Assembly: GCF_963678635.1 (NCBI RefSeq)
Contig: NW_026971418.1
Span: forward strand, 62,001 to 126,000
DNA length: 64,000 bases
Source of the DNA: Symsagittifera roscoffensis
Taxonomy: Eukaryota > Xenacoelomorpha > Acoela > Convolutidae
Direction: 5' to 3'
Part shown: piece after piece, positions 18,410-29,998 of the stretch
How the letters are laid out: the number at the start of each line of letters is the position of its first letter
Position numbering within the stretch: the stretch's first letter is position 1
Made by a program: the position numbers and the translations under genes
Notes under the pieces: generated by a model
What the model was told of the DNA's origin: nothing
Databases searched by the model: none
The model's input: the letters and a program-made list of their open reading frames with translations, nothing else

Positions 18410-21400
18410 GGTTCTCGCAAGCAACAAATTTATACTACCAAAAAACAGAATGCATTTACTACCCTAACAGATCGTTTCGGAGCAAGCCAAGACGAAAACT
18501 GAAAAAAAGGAAACATGGTTTTCAGCACCATAAGAGAGTTATCTTGCAAAGTTCTTTGAAAGACGATGCATCTCTTAGATATATTTTGCGAAATTCTAAC
18601 AACACATTAACGGATCTTGCAGGAAAATTAAATTTGCAGATTCAAATAAGATCTTAAAAGACATAAATTTTAGTGAGAAAAAAAACAACTTTACGCGCTA
18701 AAGAGTTTATCGTTCGAGGAAGAAATAGCAATTTTAGCTTCTTATATATACATACAACCCGCTAGTTGACTGCCCCCAAAAAGCTATATTGTTTCTTTAC
18801 AACAAAATTTTCATCTTAAGACTACCTTCAAGTTTTGATGTTCAATTCATACCGTAGTCTCTCAAAAAAAAAACAGTTCGCAAAAAAATTTAAAAATGAA
18901 ACAAAGTAAAGATCAGTAGCGGATTTAGGGGGGAGGGGGCTCGGACGCCATTCCCCTTTCAGGGATGCGACCCCCTACCGACCCAAAGGGTCCCCGTTTG
19001 GTACAATTTTGGCTGACTGACTATGAAATTTTTCCAAAAGCGCTTTCGGCGCCAATCTATACTAATTTTGAAGGCGGAGCGCGCGCCGAAATAATGCAAT
19101 TTTTGGTCTATATTTTCCAAAAAGTGCCTAAAACACCATTTTAAACATTTTTTTTGTTCTACTTCTGTGCTACTTCTACAGCAACCGGCTATCTTTTCTA
19201 AGAACTGGACACAAATTGCGCGTTTATTGTCCCAAAATTGCCAAAAAACAATGTTTACACCCCCTTTATTTTACATAAAATGATCACACGTGAAATATCT
19301 TTTCAAAATTAATCTCACGACAACATTAGCTTTCGAAAGATTAAAAAAACCGTCAAAAAAGGCTAGTTGACAACTCAAAATTTGTGTGAAGAAAATTGTA
19401 CCACCCCAAGCACAAATATTTTGCTACTTTTGTTCCGAAGGTCGGAACAAAAAGTAGGGGAACAATATTACAATAAACTAATGAAAACTTCGAGAGCCGA
19501 AAATATTAGGAGTTAGTCACTTGATTCCACCATGATTTGGTCTTTTTGCGAGCTGTATAACTCAAATAGCTGTGTAACTATTTTATTTGTTATAAACAAA
19601 AACGGTTCTCGCAAGCAACAATTATATATAGTACCAAAAAACAGAGTGCGTTTACTATCAACTATCAAAACAGATAGTTTCGGAAGAAGCAAAAACGAAA
19701 ACTGAAAAAAAGGGAAACATGGTTTTCAGCACCATAAGAGAGTTATCTTGCAAAGTTCTTTGAAAGACGATGCATCTCTTAGATATATTTTGCAAAACTC
19801 TAACAACAAATTAACGGATCTTGCAGGAAAATTAAATTTGCAGATTCAAATAAGATCTTAAAAGACATAAATTTTAGTGAGAAAAAAAACAGCTTTACGC
19901 GCTAAAGAGTTTATCGTTCGAGGAAGAAATAGCAATTTTAGCTTCTTATATATACATACAACCCGCTAGTTGACTGCCCCCAAAAAGCTATATTGTTTCT
20001 TTACAACAAAATTTTCATCTTAAGACTACCTTCAAGTTTTGATGTTCAATTCAAACCGTAATCTCTCAAAAAAGAAAAAACAGGTTGCAAAAAAAATTAA
20101 AAATGGAACAAAGTAAAGATCAGTAGCGGATTTAGGGGGGAGGGGGCTCGGACGCCATTCCCCTTTCAGGGATGCGACCCCCTACCGACCCAAAGGGTCC
20201 CCGTTTTGTACAATTTTGGCTGACTGACTATGAAATTTTTCCAAAGGCGCTTTCGGCGCCAATCTATACTAATTTTGAAGGCGGAGCGCGCGCCGAAATA
20301 ATGCAATTTTTGGTCTATTTTTTCCAAAAAGTGCCTAAAACACCATTTTAAACATTTTTTTTCTGTTCTACTTCTGTGCTACTTCTACAGCAACCGGCTA
20401 TCTTTTCTAAAAACTGGACACAAATTGCGCGTTTTTTGTCCCAAAATTGCCAAAAAACAATGTTTACACCCCCATTATTTTACATAAAATGATCACACGT
20501 GAAATATCTTTTCAAAATTAATCTCACGACAACATTAGCTTTCGAAAGATTAAAAAAACCGTCAAAAAAGGCTAGTTGACAACTCAAAATTTGTGTGAAG
20601 AAAAATGTACCACCCCAAGCACAAATATTTTGTTACTTTTGTTCCGAAGGTCGGAACAAAAAGTAGGGGAACAATAATACAATAAACTAATGAAAACTTC
20701 GAGAGCCAAAAATATTAGCAGTTAGTCACTTGATTCCACCATGATTTGGTCTTTTTGCGAGCTGTATAACTCAAATAGCTGTGTAACTGATTTATTTGTT
20801 ATAAACAAAAACTGTTCTCGCAAGCAACAATTATATATACTACCAAAAAACAGAGTGCGTTTACTATCAAAACAGATAGTTTCGGAAGAATCAAAAACGA
20901 AAACTGAAAAAAAGGGAAACATGGTTTTGAGCACCATAAGAGAGTTATCTTGCAAAGTTCTTTGAAAGACGATGCATCTCTTAGATATATTTTGCAAAAC
21001 TCTAACAACACTTTAAAGGGTCTTGCACGAAAATAAAATTTTCAGATTCAAGTAAGATCTTAATAGACACAATTTTTAATGAGAAAAAACAGCTTTACGC
21101 GCTAAAGGGTTTGAAGTTCGAGGAAGAAGGAAGCAGTTTTAGCTTCTTATATATACATACAACCCTTTACTTGACTGGCCCCCGAAAAACTATATCGTTT
21201 CTTAACAACAAAATTCTCATCTTAAAACTATTCTCAAGTTTTGATATTCAACTCATACAGTAATCTCTCAAAAAAGAAAAAACAGATTGCAAAAAATTTT
21301 AAAAATGCAGCAAAGTATAGATCAGTACCGGATTTAGGGATGGGGGAATCGGTCGCCCATCCCGCTCTCAGGGATTCGACCCCCTACCGACCCAAAGCGT

Positions 21401-22700
21401 CCCCCTTTGTACTATTTTGGCTGACTGAATTTGAAACTTTTCTAAAGGCGCTTTCGGCGCCAATCTATACTAATTTTGAAGGCGGAGCGCGCGCCAAAAT
21501 AATGAAATTTTTGGTCTATATTTTCCAAAAAGTGCCTAAAACACCATTTTAAACATTTTTTTTCTGTTTTACTTCTGTGCTACTTCTACAGCAACCGGCT
21601 ATCTTTACTAAAAACTGGACACAAATTGCGCGTTTATTGTCCCAAAATTGCCAAAAAACAATGCTTACACCCCCATTATTTTACATAAAATGATCACACG
21701 TGAAATATCTTTTCAAAATTAATCTCACGACAACATTAGCTTTCGAAAGATTAAAAAAACGTCATAAAAGGTTAGTTGACAACTCAAAATTTGTGTGAAG
21801 AAAAATGTACCACCCCAAGCACAAATATTTTGTTACTTTTGTTCCGAAGGTCGGAACAAAAAGTAGGGGAACAATAATACAATAAACTAATGAAAACTTC
21901 GAGAGCCGAAAATATTAGGAGTTAGTCATTTGATTCCACCATGATTTGGTCTTTTTGCGAGCCGTATAACTCAAATAGCTGTGTAACTATTTTATTTGTT
22001 ATAAACAAAAACGGTTCTCGCAAGCAACAAATTTATACTACCAAAAAACAGAATGCATTTACTACCCTAACAGATCGTTTCGGAGCAAGCCAAGACGAAA
22101 ACTGAAAAAAAAGAAACATGGTTTTCAGCACCATAAGAGAGTTATCTTGCAAAGTTCTTTGAAAGACGATGCATCTCTTAGATATATTTTGCGAAATTCT
22201 AAAAACACATTAACGGATCTTGCAGGAAAATTAAATTTGCAGATTCAAATAAGATCTTAAAAGACATAAATTTTATTGAGAAAAAAAAACAGCTTTATGC
22301 GCTAAAGAGGTTATCGTTCGAGGAAGAAATAGCAATTTTAGCTTCTTATATATACATACAACCCGCTAGTTGACTGCCCCCTAAAAGCTATATTGTTTCT
22401 TTACAACAAAATTTTCATCTTAAGACTACCTTCAAGGTTTGATGTTCAATTTATACCGTAAACTCTCAAAAAAGAAAAAACAGTTTGCAAAAAAATTTAA
22501 AAATGCAGCAAATTGTAGATCAGTACCGGATTTAGGGATGGGGGAATCGGTCACCCATCCCGCTCTCAGGGATTCGACCCCCTACCGACCGAAAGCGTCC
22601 CCCTTTGTACTATTTTGGCTGACTGACTATGAAATTTTTCTAAAGGCGCTTTCGGCGCCAATCTATACTAATTTTGAGGGGGATCGCGCGCCAAACTAAT
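18410..22700. repeat. Tandem array of four units with ~1.2-kb period
   Basis: The anchor GTTCTCGCAAGCAACAA (with a diverged base in places) starts at 18411, 19605, 20814 and 22014, giving periods of 1194, 1209 and 1200 bp. Each unit carries the left end of a hAT-like element (near 18913, 20122, 21320, 22521), and the first three also carry a conserved block with TGATCACACGTGAAATATC. Units 1 and 4 are alike in their first 100 bp and units 2 and 3 alike there, whereas in the hAT-like block units 1 and 2 pair and 3 and 4 pair. Open frames inside are short and not conserved, so I call the array noncoding. Confidence 0.85.
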
Positions 22701-22874
22701 GCCTTTTTTTGGTCGAAATTTTCCAAAAAAGGCTCAAAACACCGTTTTTGACCTTTTTTCAAAAGTTTTCCTGCGGCGAAAATTTGGTCTTTGTAAAAAT
22801 TAGGTTGACAAAATTTTTATTGTTTTGAACTCCCCGCTCCCTTCCCCCTCGAGAAGTTTCTAGATCCGCTCCTG
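22521..22874 (+). mobile_element. Non-autonomous hAT-like DNA transposon with terminal inverted repeats
   Basis: It begins CAGTACCGGATTTAG and ends CTAGATCCGCTCCTG, imperfect terminal inverted repeats of about 15 bp. The base run after the right end is GTAAAGAT. The same 8-mer precedes the left end in array units 1 and 2 (near 18905 and 20114), while the left flank of this copy is mutated. An 8-bp target duplication is typical of the hAT superfamily. It is about 354 bp with no coding capacity. Confidence 0.65.
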
Positions 22875-24359
22875 GTAAAGATAAATACGAAAGCGTTTCA
22901 ACTTCAGGTTATGCTCTTTGTTGCATTTTTTACCCTAAAGGGCCAATACTTGATTTTTTGGAATCGGTATGACGACAAAAAGCAGAAAACGTGTGGATTT
23001 GAAAAAGTTTTTCAAGGTATATAGTGCTTTTAAAAGTATATAATATTTTAACTTAAAAAACATTGTTTAATTGAAAAAGATGAGGGTAAAATTTGTAATA
23101 TTTTTTCTTTCTCAATATAAATTCAATCTACCTTGATCATATCCATATTTCGTATTTATTTATCTCGCGTTGTGTTTGACAAAAACTTCAAGCTGTTATC
23201 TTGAAGGATCTTGGAAGAAATTTGCAAGATTCTTGCAAGACAACTTTACTTTATTGACTTAAACATTGACTTAAACTTAAACTTAAACATAAAATCGAAT
23301 AGTGTATATTCGATTTTTTAACGCGCTCAAATAACTTTTTCCACATTGATCTGAAAAATATCTTTTAGTGCATTGCTGCGCAAGAAATAAAACGGCTGTG
23401 CCACAGAAATTCAGTAATTTCAGTAAGCAGTGGCCTGAATTCCCTGCGTTTTCTATTGAACAAAAAAAGTTTGCGAAGGACCGGCTACTTTTTTCAACTG
23501 TTTCCGAACCCATTAGAACACCGACTGCAATAAGTGACAGAACATTCATCCCTCAGTCCGGAGGCAAGCAGACCATCAACTTATACTCTCGAATAAATGA
23601 AATGATAAAACAAGACTGTTGGTATCAGGTCGAAGCCCTCAATGTTACGACTGCCTTTTAAGGCCCATGGAGCAATAATATCAATATAAAAGTAAATGTA
23701 TATGAAATGAAAAAACAAGAGATTTTTCAAAAATTATTCCCCCACACGCCATATAAAGTACGAAGTGATAGAATTTGCTAACAAAACGTTTATGGCAGGT
23801 AAGCTTTTGCCAGACACTTAGAACGATTTCTAACGCGAATTAAATCTCCGCTTAAGCGTTAAAAACACAAAACTTATTTCGCGTTAATTGTCCCAAATTG
23901 GCCTAAATGGCATTATTCAAACCCCCATACCTTTACAATATTAATCACAGGCGAAATATTTTCTTCAAGTCTAAGCTCAGGACAACAATAATTTTTGACT
24001 ATAATTAAAAATTTAGTCAAACATGGCTAGTTAAAAATTACAAAGTTGTCTGAAGAAAAAATAACCAGCCCGAGCACAAATATGCCGTTACTTTCGTGAC
24101 AAAAGTCGAAACAATAGTTTGTTTTGCACTTAGTTTGGGTATTTAAGTGCATATAAACTTTGTATCACCATTAAAAGAGATTGAGTATTAAAAAACTGCT
24201 CCTATATAAGGGTGAAGCCCTGAATGTTCCGACTGCATCATATTTCATAACGAATAATTTTTGGGAAAAAAAAATATTGAAATCAAAGTCCATTTTTTAG
24301 TCGTACGACATGAATACGACAAATCAGCCTCATTCATTTTGGAATGATTTTGTTGTGCG
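22875..24359. other. Intergenic DNA with dispersed-repeat fragments
   Basis: Contains a plus-orientation copy of the dispersed repeat core (about 23625-24140), recognisable by the GAATGTTCCGACTGC-type motif, TTGTCCCAAA and GGCTAGTTAAAA. A roughly 97-codon open frame at 23368-23658 has no recognisable domain and I do not call it a gene. Confidence 0.45.
23880..24120 (+). repeat. Dispersed repeat core, diverged copy
   Basis: Shares in order TTGTCCCAAA, a TGATCACACGTGAAATAT-like block, GGCTAGTT, a GTCTGAAGAAAAA-like run and GAGCACAAATAT with the array units and with copies near 25490-25690, 55365-55690 and 56560-56860. Confidence 0.55.
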
Positions 24360-24364
24360 ATATA

Positions 24365-24655
24365 ATTTGCAACGCGTAAATAATTCGCGTTACGCTCTCA
24401 GCATCATGAATGAATTCTTCAAAGCGCGCATAATTTAGTCCAGAACATAACCAATTTGCCGATTTTCAAACCTCGAGAACTCTACGAAAAATTGCAGATG
24501 GTTTATCTTTTTATATTTGAACTCTGGAGGTCGATATCCTCAATGGGGTACACAAAAATACACAAAAAACACTTCGATCGGCGAAAATTGACTTTTGAAC
24601 CATTAGAGTTAGAAAATAACATAAACGTGGCTTTTACCAACTACGATATTTCTCT
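24365..24655 (+). repeat. 314-bp repeat family, arm A (inverted relative to B and C)
   Basis: This arm is the near-exact reverse complement of the units at 24784-25097 and 25098-25403, with a spacer of about 130 bp. All three contain a frame that would read about 65 residues, but the identity comes from the DNA repeat and extends beyond the frame, so I do not call a gene. Confidence 0.8.
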
Positions 24656-24783
24656 GGCTGTTCTCGTGTCAGAAAAAAATCTCGTGTCAGAGAAATGTTC
24701 TCGTGTCATGAGAAATATTCTCATTTGTTCCGACTTTTGAACAAAACGGAGTGTTTCTGCTCGGTGTGGATTTTTTATTCAGT

Positions 24784-25403
24784 CAATTTTCGCCGATCGA
24801 AGTATTTTTTGTGTATTTTTGTGTACCCCATTGAGGATATCGACCTCCAGAGTTCAAATATAAAAAGATAAACCATCTGCAATTTTTCGTAGAGTTCTCG
24901 AGGTTTGAAAATCGGCAAATTGGTTATGTTCTGGACTAAATTATGCGCGCTTCGAAGAAATCATTCATGATGCTGAGAGCGTAACGCGAATTATTTATCG
25001 TAAATATCGTAGTTGAAATATCGTAGTTCTTAAAAGAAATATCGTAGTTGGTAAAAGCCACGTTTATGTTATTTTCTAACTCTAATGGTTCAAAAGTCAA
25101 TTTTCGCCGATCGAAGTGTTTTTTGTGTATTTTTGTGTACCCCATTGAGGATATCGACCTCCAGAGTTCAAATATAAAAAGATAAACCATCTGCAATTTT
25201 TCGTAGAGTTCTCGAGGTTTGAAAATCGGCAAATTGGTTATGTTCTGGACTAAATTATGCGCGCTTCGAAGAAATCATTCATGATGCTGAGAGCGTAACG
25301 CGAATTATTTATCGTAAATATCGTAGTTGAAATATCGTAGTTCTTAAAAGAAATATCGTAGTTGGTAAAAGCCACGTTTATGTTATTTTCTAACTCTAAT
25401 GGT
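24784..25403 (-). repeat. 314-bp repeat family, arms B and C in direct tandem
   Basis: CAATTTTCGCCGATCGAAG starts at 24784 and again at 25098, a period of 314 bp with near identity. Together with arm A this makes a potential stem of nearly 300 bp. Each unit ends with short TATCGTAGTT repeats. Confidence 0.85.
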
Positions 25404-25865
25404 AATCCGGTTTCAACGCACAAGATCTAAGAAGAAACAGCCTCTGCTTGAATAGTAAAACTTCATGACTACAGCCTACCATAAGTGGTTGTTCCGATCA
25501 AAAGTAACAAAAGTGACAGAATAATTGTGCTCGGGGTGGTTTTTTTCTTCGGACAGTTTTTGACTTTTTAACTAGCCATTTCTGACCGCTATTAACGCAT
25601 AAACGGATATTTATTGCGTCTTAGAAATCGTTCCAAAACGGTTGAAGGACGCTTATTTGCCATAAATGATTTAATACTAGGAGCAAAATCTATCAATTTG
25701 TTTTTTATATGGCGTGTGAGGGGATGATTTTCACAAAATATTTCAAATTAAAAAAAGTTTTTTTTTACATTTAACTTTTTTCTTGTTGCTACTGCTCCAT
25801 AGACCTTAAAAAGCAGTCGGAACATTCAGGGCTTTGCCTTGATACGAGCAGTCTTGTTGGAATTA
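25404..25865 (-). repeat. Dispersed repeat copy containing the GGAACATTCAGGGCTTTGCC motif
   Basis: The stretch carries the dispersed family core in minus orientation (GAGCACAATTA-like, GGCTAGTT, TTTATTGCG), followed by a TATGGCGTGTGAGGGGATGA block and a CAGTCGGAACATTCAGGGCT block. Related copies are at 55365-55920 and, inverted, at 56385-56860 and 23625-24130. Confidence 0.55.
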
Positions 25866-25872
25866 AACTTAC

Positions 25873-26099
25873 CCCTTTCTGGTGTCTTCGCAACCAATTG
25901 CTCTGTTCGAGACTGTTCATAACACGAATTTTTATTCGCCGTTCACGTTTTTTATTGGTCGGGTCGGTCAAAATATAGCTGTATATGGGACCAAGTCGGC
26001 CAAAACCCAGATAATCCGGCTCGGTAGAGTTGGTTCTTACAAATCGCTCTTTATTGGTCAATTCGCTTGGTGGAACATTAAATTGAACTCTCGATGTCG
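25873..26099 (-). CDS. Possible internal exon of a host gene
   Basis: On the minus strand a 227-nt segment is preceded by a T-rich acceptor TTTTTTGAAGGTTTGCAG and followed by a strong donor GTAAGT. Between them one frame is open for 75 codons in phase, with a varied, protein-like composition including PDYLGFGRLGPIYSYI and a basic KKRERRIKIRV stretch. I do not recognise the family. The open frame runs on past the donor into a dispersed repeat, which fits an intron there. No neighbouring exons were found in the window, so it could be an isolated or decayed exon. Confidence 0.35.
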
Positions 26100-26518
26100 C
26101 TGCAAACCTTCAAAAAAATTTATTAAGAATAATTTTTCATAGACCTCCCATTTGTTAAAAATTCGTGCAGACGTCACTGCTTGTAGATAATGGATCTTTT
26201 CTAGAGATTTCATTTTTGTAACTTTGTTCTCATTGTTTTTTTGATCCAGTCACTCTGATGTTACACACGTTTTTGATAACCACTCCGTAAACGCATGTAG
26301 CTCTGTAAATTTATGGGCTCTTTTAAGGAAACTTCTCAAATGCATAAATTGAACTTACATATGCATAAACTTACATTGCTTATATATGTACTTCTCAAAT
26401 GCATAAATTGAACTGAAAAATACAACCCTGTTCATAGTTCGGTTCATCTGGCACCTCGTAAAAATGTCTTGCCCTTTTTATGAAATAAACCCAGGTCGAG
26501 GTGCCCACTCTATGTTTT
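26100..26518. other. Intergenic or intronic DNA, no feature recognised
   Basis: Short ATGCATAAATTGAAC-like repeats near 26339-26415; otherwise nothing recognised. Confidence 0.35.
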
Positions 26519-26519
26519 C

Positions 26520-26745
26520 TGACCATGCTCGACTGTTTTAGTATCTTTCGACCATGCTCGACAAAACTCGGTCTGTTCCGATTGTGCCCGACCGAAGCAA
26601 ATGTGTTCGACCGTGCTCGACCCAAGCAAGATATGTTTCGACCTTGATCGCGGTATGTTTTGACCATGCTCGACTGTGCTCGAGGCATGTTTCCAAATTG
26701 TGCTCGACCCGAACCCTGGTATCCATTATTCTTACTTGGTCGAGC
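26520..26745. repeat. Degenerate ~30-bp minisatellite with TCGACCATGCTCGAC core
   Basis: About seven imperfect units of the core, each followed by a variable tail. Open frames on both strands across it follow from the repeat. A related TTCGAC-rich minisatellite is at 61890-62200. Confidence 0.6.
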
Positions 26746-26849
26746 ACTGGGAAGGCAAATACTGTACCTTCTAATGAATGCACCCTTTTGCAGAACTGGG
26801 AAGGGTGATGAACACGACTATTTCTCAAAATTTTGAAGTTATTATCCAA

Positions 26850-28250
26850 GAGCTTTTCCTTTTTATGCTCGCGTATTTATGGACCCAATGCTAAAAGTCG
26901 AAGAAACAAACCCCTCTCCCCTCAGCAAAATGGATGAACTTTAACGTGAATGGAGTACTTTTTGGCCGATTTTTTTTTCAAAATATCCAGCTGCACTATA
27001 TATCAGTAGCAAAACTATAAAATTAATTTGGTTACACTTGGGACTAATTTTTCAACTTGAGACCTTTCTCCAGACTTCTTCTCATTTTTTAAAGTTGAGT
27101 TCTCCAAACTTCTCTTTTAATAGAATAAAGTATATTTTGCAGATTACCTGAACCGACTTATGTGATCGAAAACCCGATACGCATATTTGCTTGTAATTAT
27201 CAAAAAAATCCCTCAATAGACCGGAATATGAAAACCAACCATGTCCCAAAACCAACCATGCGCAAATGCTGTGTGCTATTGACATCTGAAAAAAGATTCG
27301 AGTTTTTTAAAACTTTTGAGCTGCTACGAATCACATTCGAACCTTATTGAATTGCCTATTAATTCACCCCTTGTTCAACTGTTTGCGTCTTGAGTATTTT
27401 GAGTTTAATTCACCTCTTGTTCAACTGTTTGCGTTTTTCGAGTTATTTTTTTGGGGATGGTTGGCATATTTACAAATAGTTGCTTGCTTACGCGCAGCCC
27501 TTCGAACCAGTTTGTCTGTAGTTCGGAGAGTAAAATGAGTAGCCAAGTCAATTATTACTCGCAAAACCGCACTGACAAATGCGACAGCCGGTGTAAGCCT
27601 GTCGCTGAAATCTTCTAAGTGTTGACGACGTTTCCGGCATATATTTTTCCAGCTAAAATGTCTTGATTGTGTGCTCTCCACTCGTCTCGATCACTTAGTT
27701 AGTTTCTGTAATGGCAGATGGTTGAGGGTTCCATTTCTGGTATTTTGAGCAAATCCATCTTTCGGTAAACTTGTTTTTTCGCCTGAAAGAAAATTCATAC
27801 CCAATGCTTTGAGCATTTGCTTTGCTTTTAGATGAAACTGTGAATTATAACTTAGTCTCAACAATTACTTATTTTTTATTGAATTATCACTTGAGTACAG
27901 CAAAAAATGGGAGTCACAAGTTTATTTTGTCAGAAATATTACGTCAAAATGTATGAATTAGCACAAGCACATTTTTTTAGTGATTATAATGGATTAATAA
28001 AACATCTAGTTGAAAAAAAATTACGATCTTGTTGATAAGAGTCTTAAGGAAATTACGAATTAGCTTGTATAATTGAGATAAACCAAACATAAATGTGCGC
28101 GTTAATTGCAGGATTAAATTTGGTGTGATAGCAGTAAAGATAAGGAATTTCTACAGCATTGACTTTGGCTTTCAAATTTAAAAAAGACTTAAATTTTTGT
28201 GGATTTAAGTGGTTTAGTAGTCACATGACTATTCGTACCCAAAGGAGTTT
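26850..28250. other. Intergenic DNA without a recognised gene
   Basis: A short duplication of AATTCACCCCTTGTTCAACT at 27361 and 27407 (46-bp spacing) is the only structure. An open frame at 27421-27681 on the minus strand has no recognisable domain. Confidence 0.35.
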
Positions 28251-28254
28251 CTGT

Positions 28255-28945
28255 GCGAGATCTGGAAATCTTTATTTTTCGCATAAGTTGATTCTCAGAT
28301 TTGAAATCTTAATTAGAAAATTTCAGATCTGGAATAACCTTGAGAAAAATAATTTTCAGATCTGAAATTAGATCTGAGAAACCATTTGCTTAATCATAAT
28401 TGATGCTTTTTGAGCAAACAATCGAGTTTTTTGATGTTTTTACATACTTATCTTAAATTTAACTAGCGGTAAAAAAAACTTCCAAATAACTTCACAAATA
28501 GTTTTTTTTTGTTCAGCTGTGATGAATTGTTTCCAAAAACTGTTAGAAGACCTATCATTTTTTTTAAATTTCATGCGCTACTCATGCATTTCCAATATTT
28601 ATCTTCTGCTTGGGAAAACATATTTTGGCTTTGGAAAACACATTGTCTTCCTTTGAAGACTTTGGTGAGTACCTATAGGTAGATAGTAGAAGCTATTAAA
28701 TACAAAAATACTAAAAGTAGCAAAACTTTTGTCGGAATAATTGATGTTTTAGATCTATAAAACCAAGAAAGATTAAACTTCAGATCTGAAATGAATTTTT
28801 CAGATCTGAAATAACCAAGAAAAAGAAAATTTCAGATCTGACATAACCCATTCCTAAAGTATCCAAGCGTTATTTTGCCATTTCACAACCCATTTCAGAT
28901 CTGAAAATTAGATTTGAAAAAGATTACTTTAGATCTGAATTAGAA
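28255..28945. repeat. Cluster of TTCAGATCTGAA palindromes
   Basis: About ten full or degenerate copies of the self-complementary motif TTTCAGATCTGAAA occur within about 700 bp, in two groups (28259-28376 and 28750-28940). Spacing is irregular, so this is not a simple tandem repeat. Confidence 0.6.
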
Positions 28946-29564
28946 GATTTACTTGGGACGGGTAGGCAGTAAAATTTACGGAGTTTAATTGTCCGTCAAA
29001 AAATTGTAGGACACCAATTAGATAGTTCGGTAGCTAGGTATACCTAACTTTTTCATGGAAATTTGAGTGGGTGAACAGGGTTAGGAACGAAGAGCAGCAG
29101 GTGGGCGGATAATCACAATAGAAGAGCAGCAGCTTTACAGGACATATTTCAGAGTATTTCTACTACTAATATCAACTGAATATCAACGATTTTCCTGATT
29201 TATTTTTTTTAACGTTCTTGAATTGGTGGTTTTCTACAAAAGGAAACGTTTTTCGTTTTTCCCCAATTGACATTTAACAAAAAATCTGCTCAAGCAGCTT
29301 TTCCAAATTCATATACACCGTTGAGAAATTTTTAATAAGACCAACAAAGTAAAAAAATCATCTTAATGCTTTTCGAAATTCAGCGAATCTTCCAATAGTA
29401 TCATGATTGCGCTAGAAAAATTACCGAGCAAATTTTCCATTTCAGGGAAAAATGTAACCATCTCATACAGATCTCATTCATCTCAACGGGGTTTTCTGTA
29501 ACGCTTGTTCATGTTAAATTAGGAGCAAATTGTTTTTACAACGTTTTTTCTGTGGAGTGAAATG
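28946..29564. other. Flanking DNA left of copy 2, ending in target-site AATG
   Basis: No gene recognised. The last four bases, 29561-29564, are AATG, matching 29286 bases into the opposite flank at 49286-49289. Confidence 0.4.
29561..29564 (+). repeat. Target-site duplication AATG, left
   Basis: Identical to 49286-49289, directly outside the TG...CA ends of the LTRs. Confidence 0.8.
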
Positions 29565-29973
29565 TGGAACCTGATCTAAACTACATTTTATTATTTATGA
29601 TTTAGACATTTTACCACTGTAAAGTATTTCATATTAACCAATCACAATCCATCTTACTAACTACCCACATATTTGTAAGCGATGAAATTACTTGTAATTT
29701 CAGCACCAGAGAGATTTGAATTTAACTTAGAAAATAGTTGCCTCTCCCGAGTACTTCAGCAGCCGCAACAATACCAGTATACTCTAGATCTATTGAGCCT
29801 AGCAGAGACTAGTTAAACACCCTCAGACTTTTAGTTATAAGAGTAAGATTAGGATCGGTATTAGACTAGGAAGTTGCACGAATCTATCCGGCCGAAAATA
29901 AGATAGCGTGACGAGCAGACGGTGTACCCTATCCGAAATTACTCTATGAGATAGACCCCCATATCTTAACTCA
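29565..29973 (+). repeat. 5' LTR of copy 2 (409 bp)
   Basis: Starts TGGAACCTGATCTAAAC, ends CTTAACTCA, and aligns end to end with 48877-49285. The internal palindrome at 29679-29706 is decayed in its left arm. Confidence 0.95.
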
Positions 29974-29975
29974 TC

Positions 29976-29998
29976 TGGTGCAACCATAAGTCTCGAAC
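29976..29998 (+). promoter_or_regulatory. Primer binding site (copy 2)
   Basis: Two bases after the LTR comes TGGTGCAACCATAAGTCTCG, the equivalent of the copy 1 site with one G-to-A change. Confidence 0.7.

Noticed and set aside
20722..22699. Several 70-103-aa frames in the tandem array
   Set aside because: They are not conserved between units and follow from the repeated DNA and the hAT-like ends.
18410..22700. Possible CRISPR-like or satellite array
   Set aside because: Units are 1.2 kb without spacers and the DNA is eukaryotic in character.
23368..23661. 97-aa frame with varied composition
   Set aside because: It runs into a dispersed repeat at its end, has no recognised domain and no clear splice sites.
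24456..25232. Two nearly identical 94-98-aa proteins on opposite strands
   Set aside because: Identity extends beyond the frames and reflects the inverted 314-bp repeat, so it is not evidence of a gene pair.
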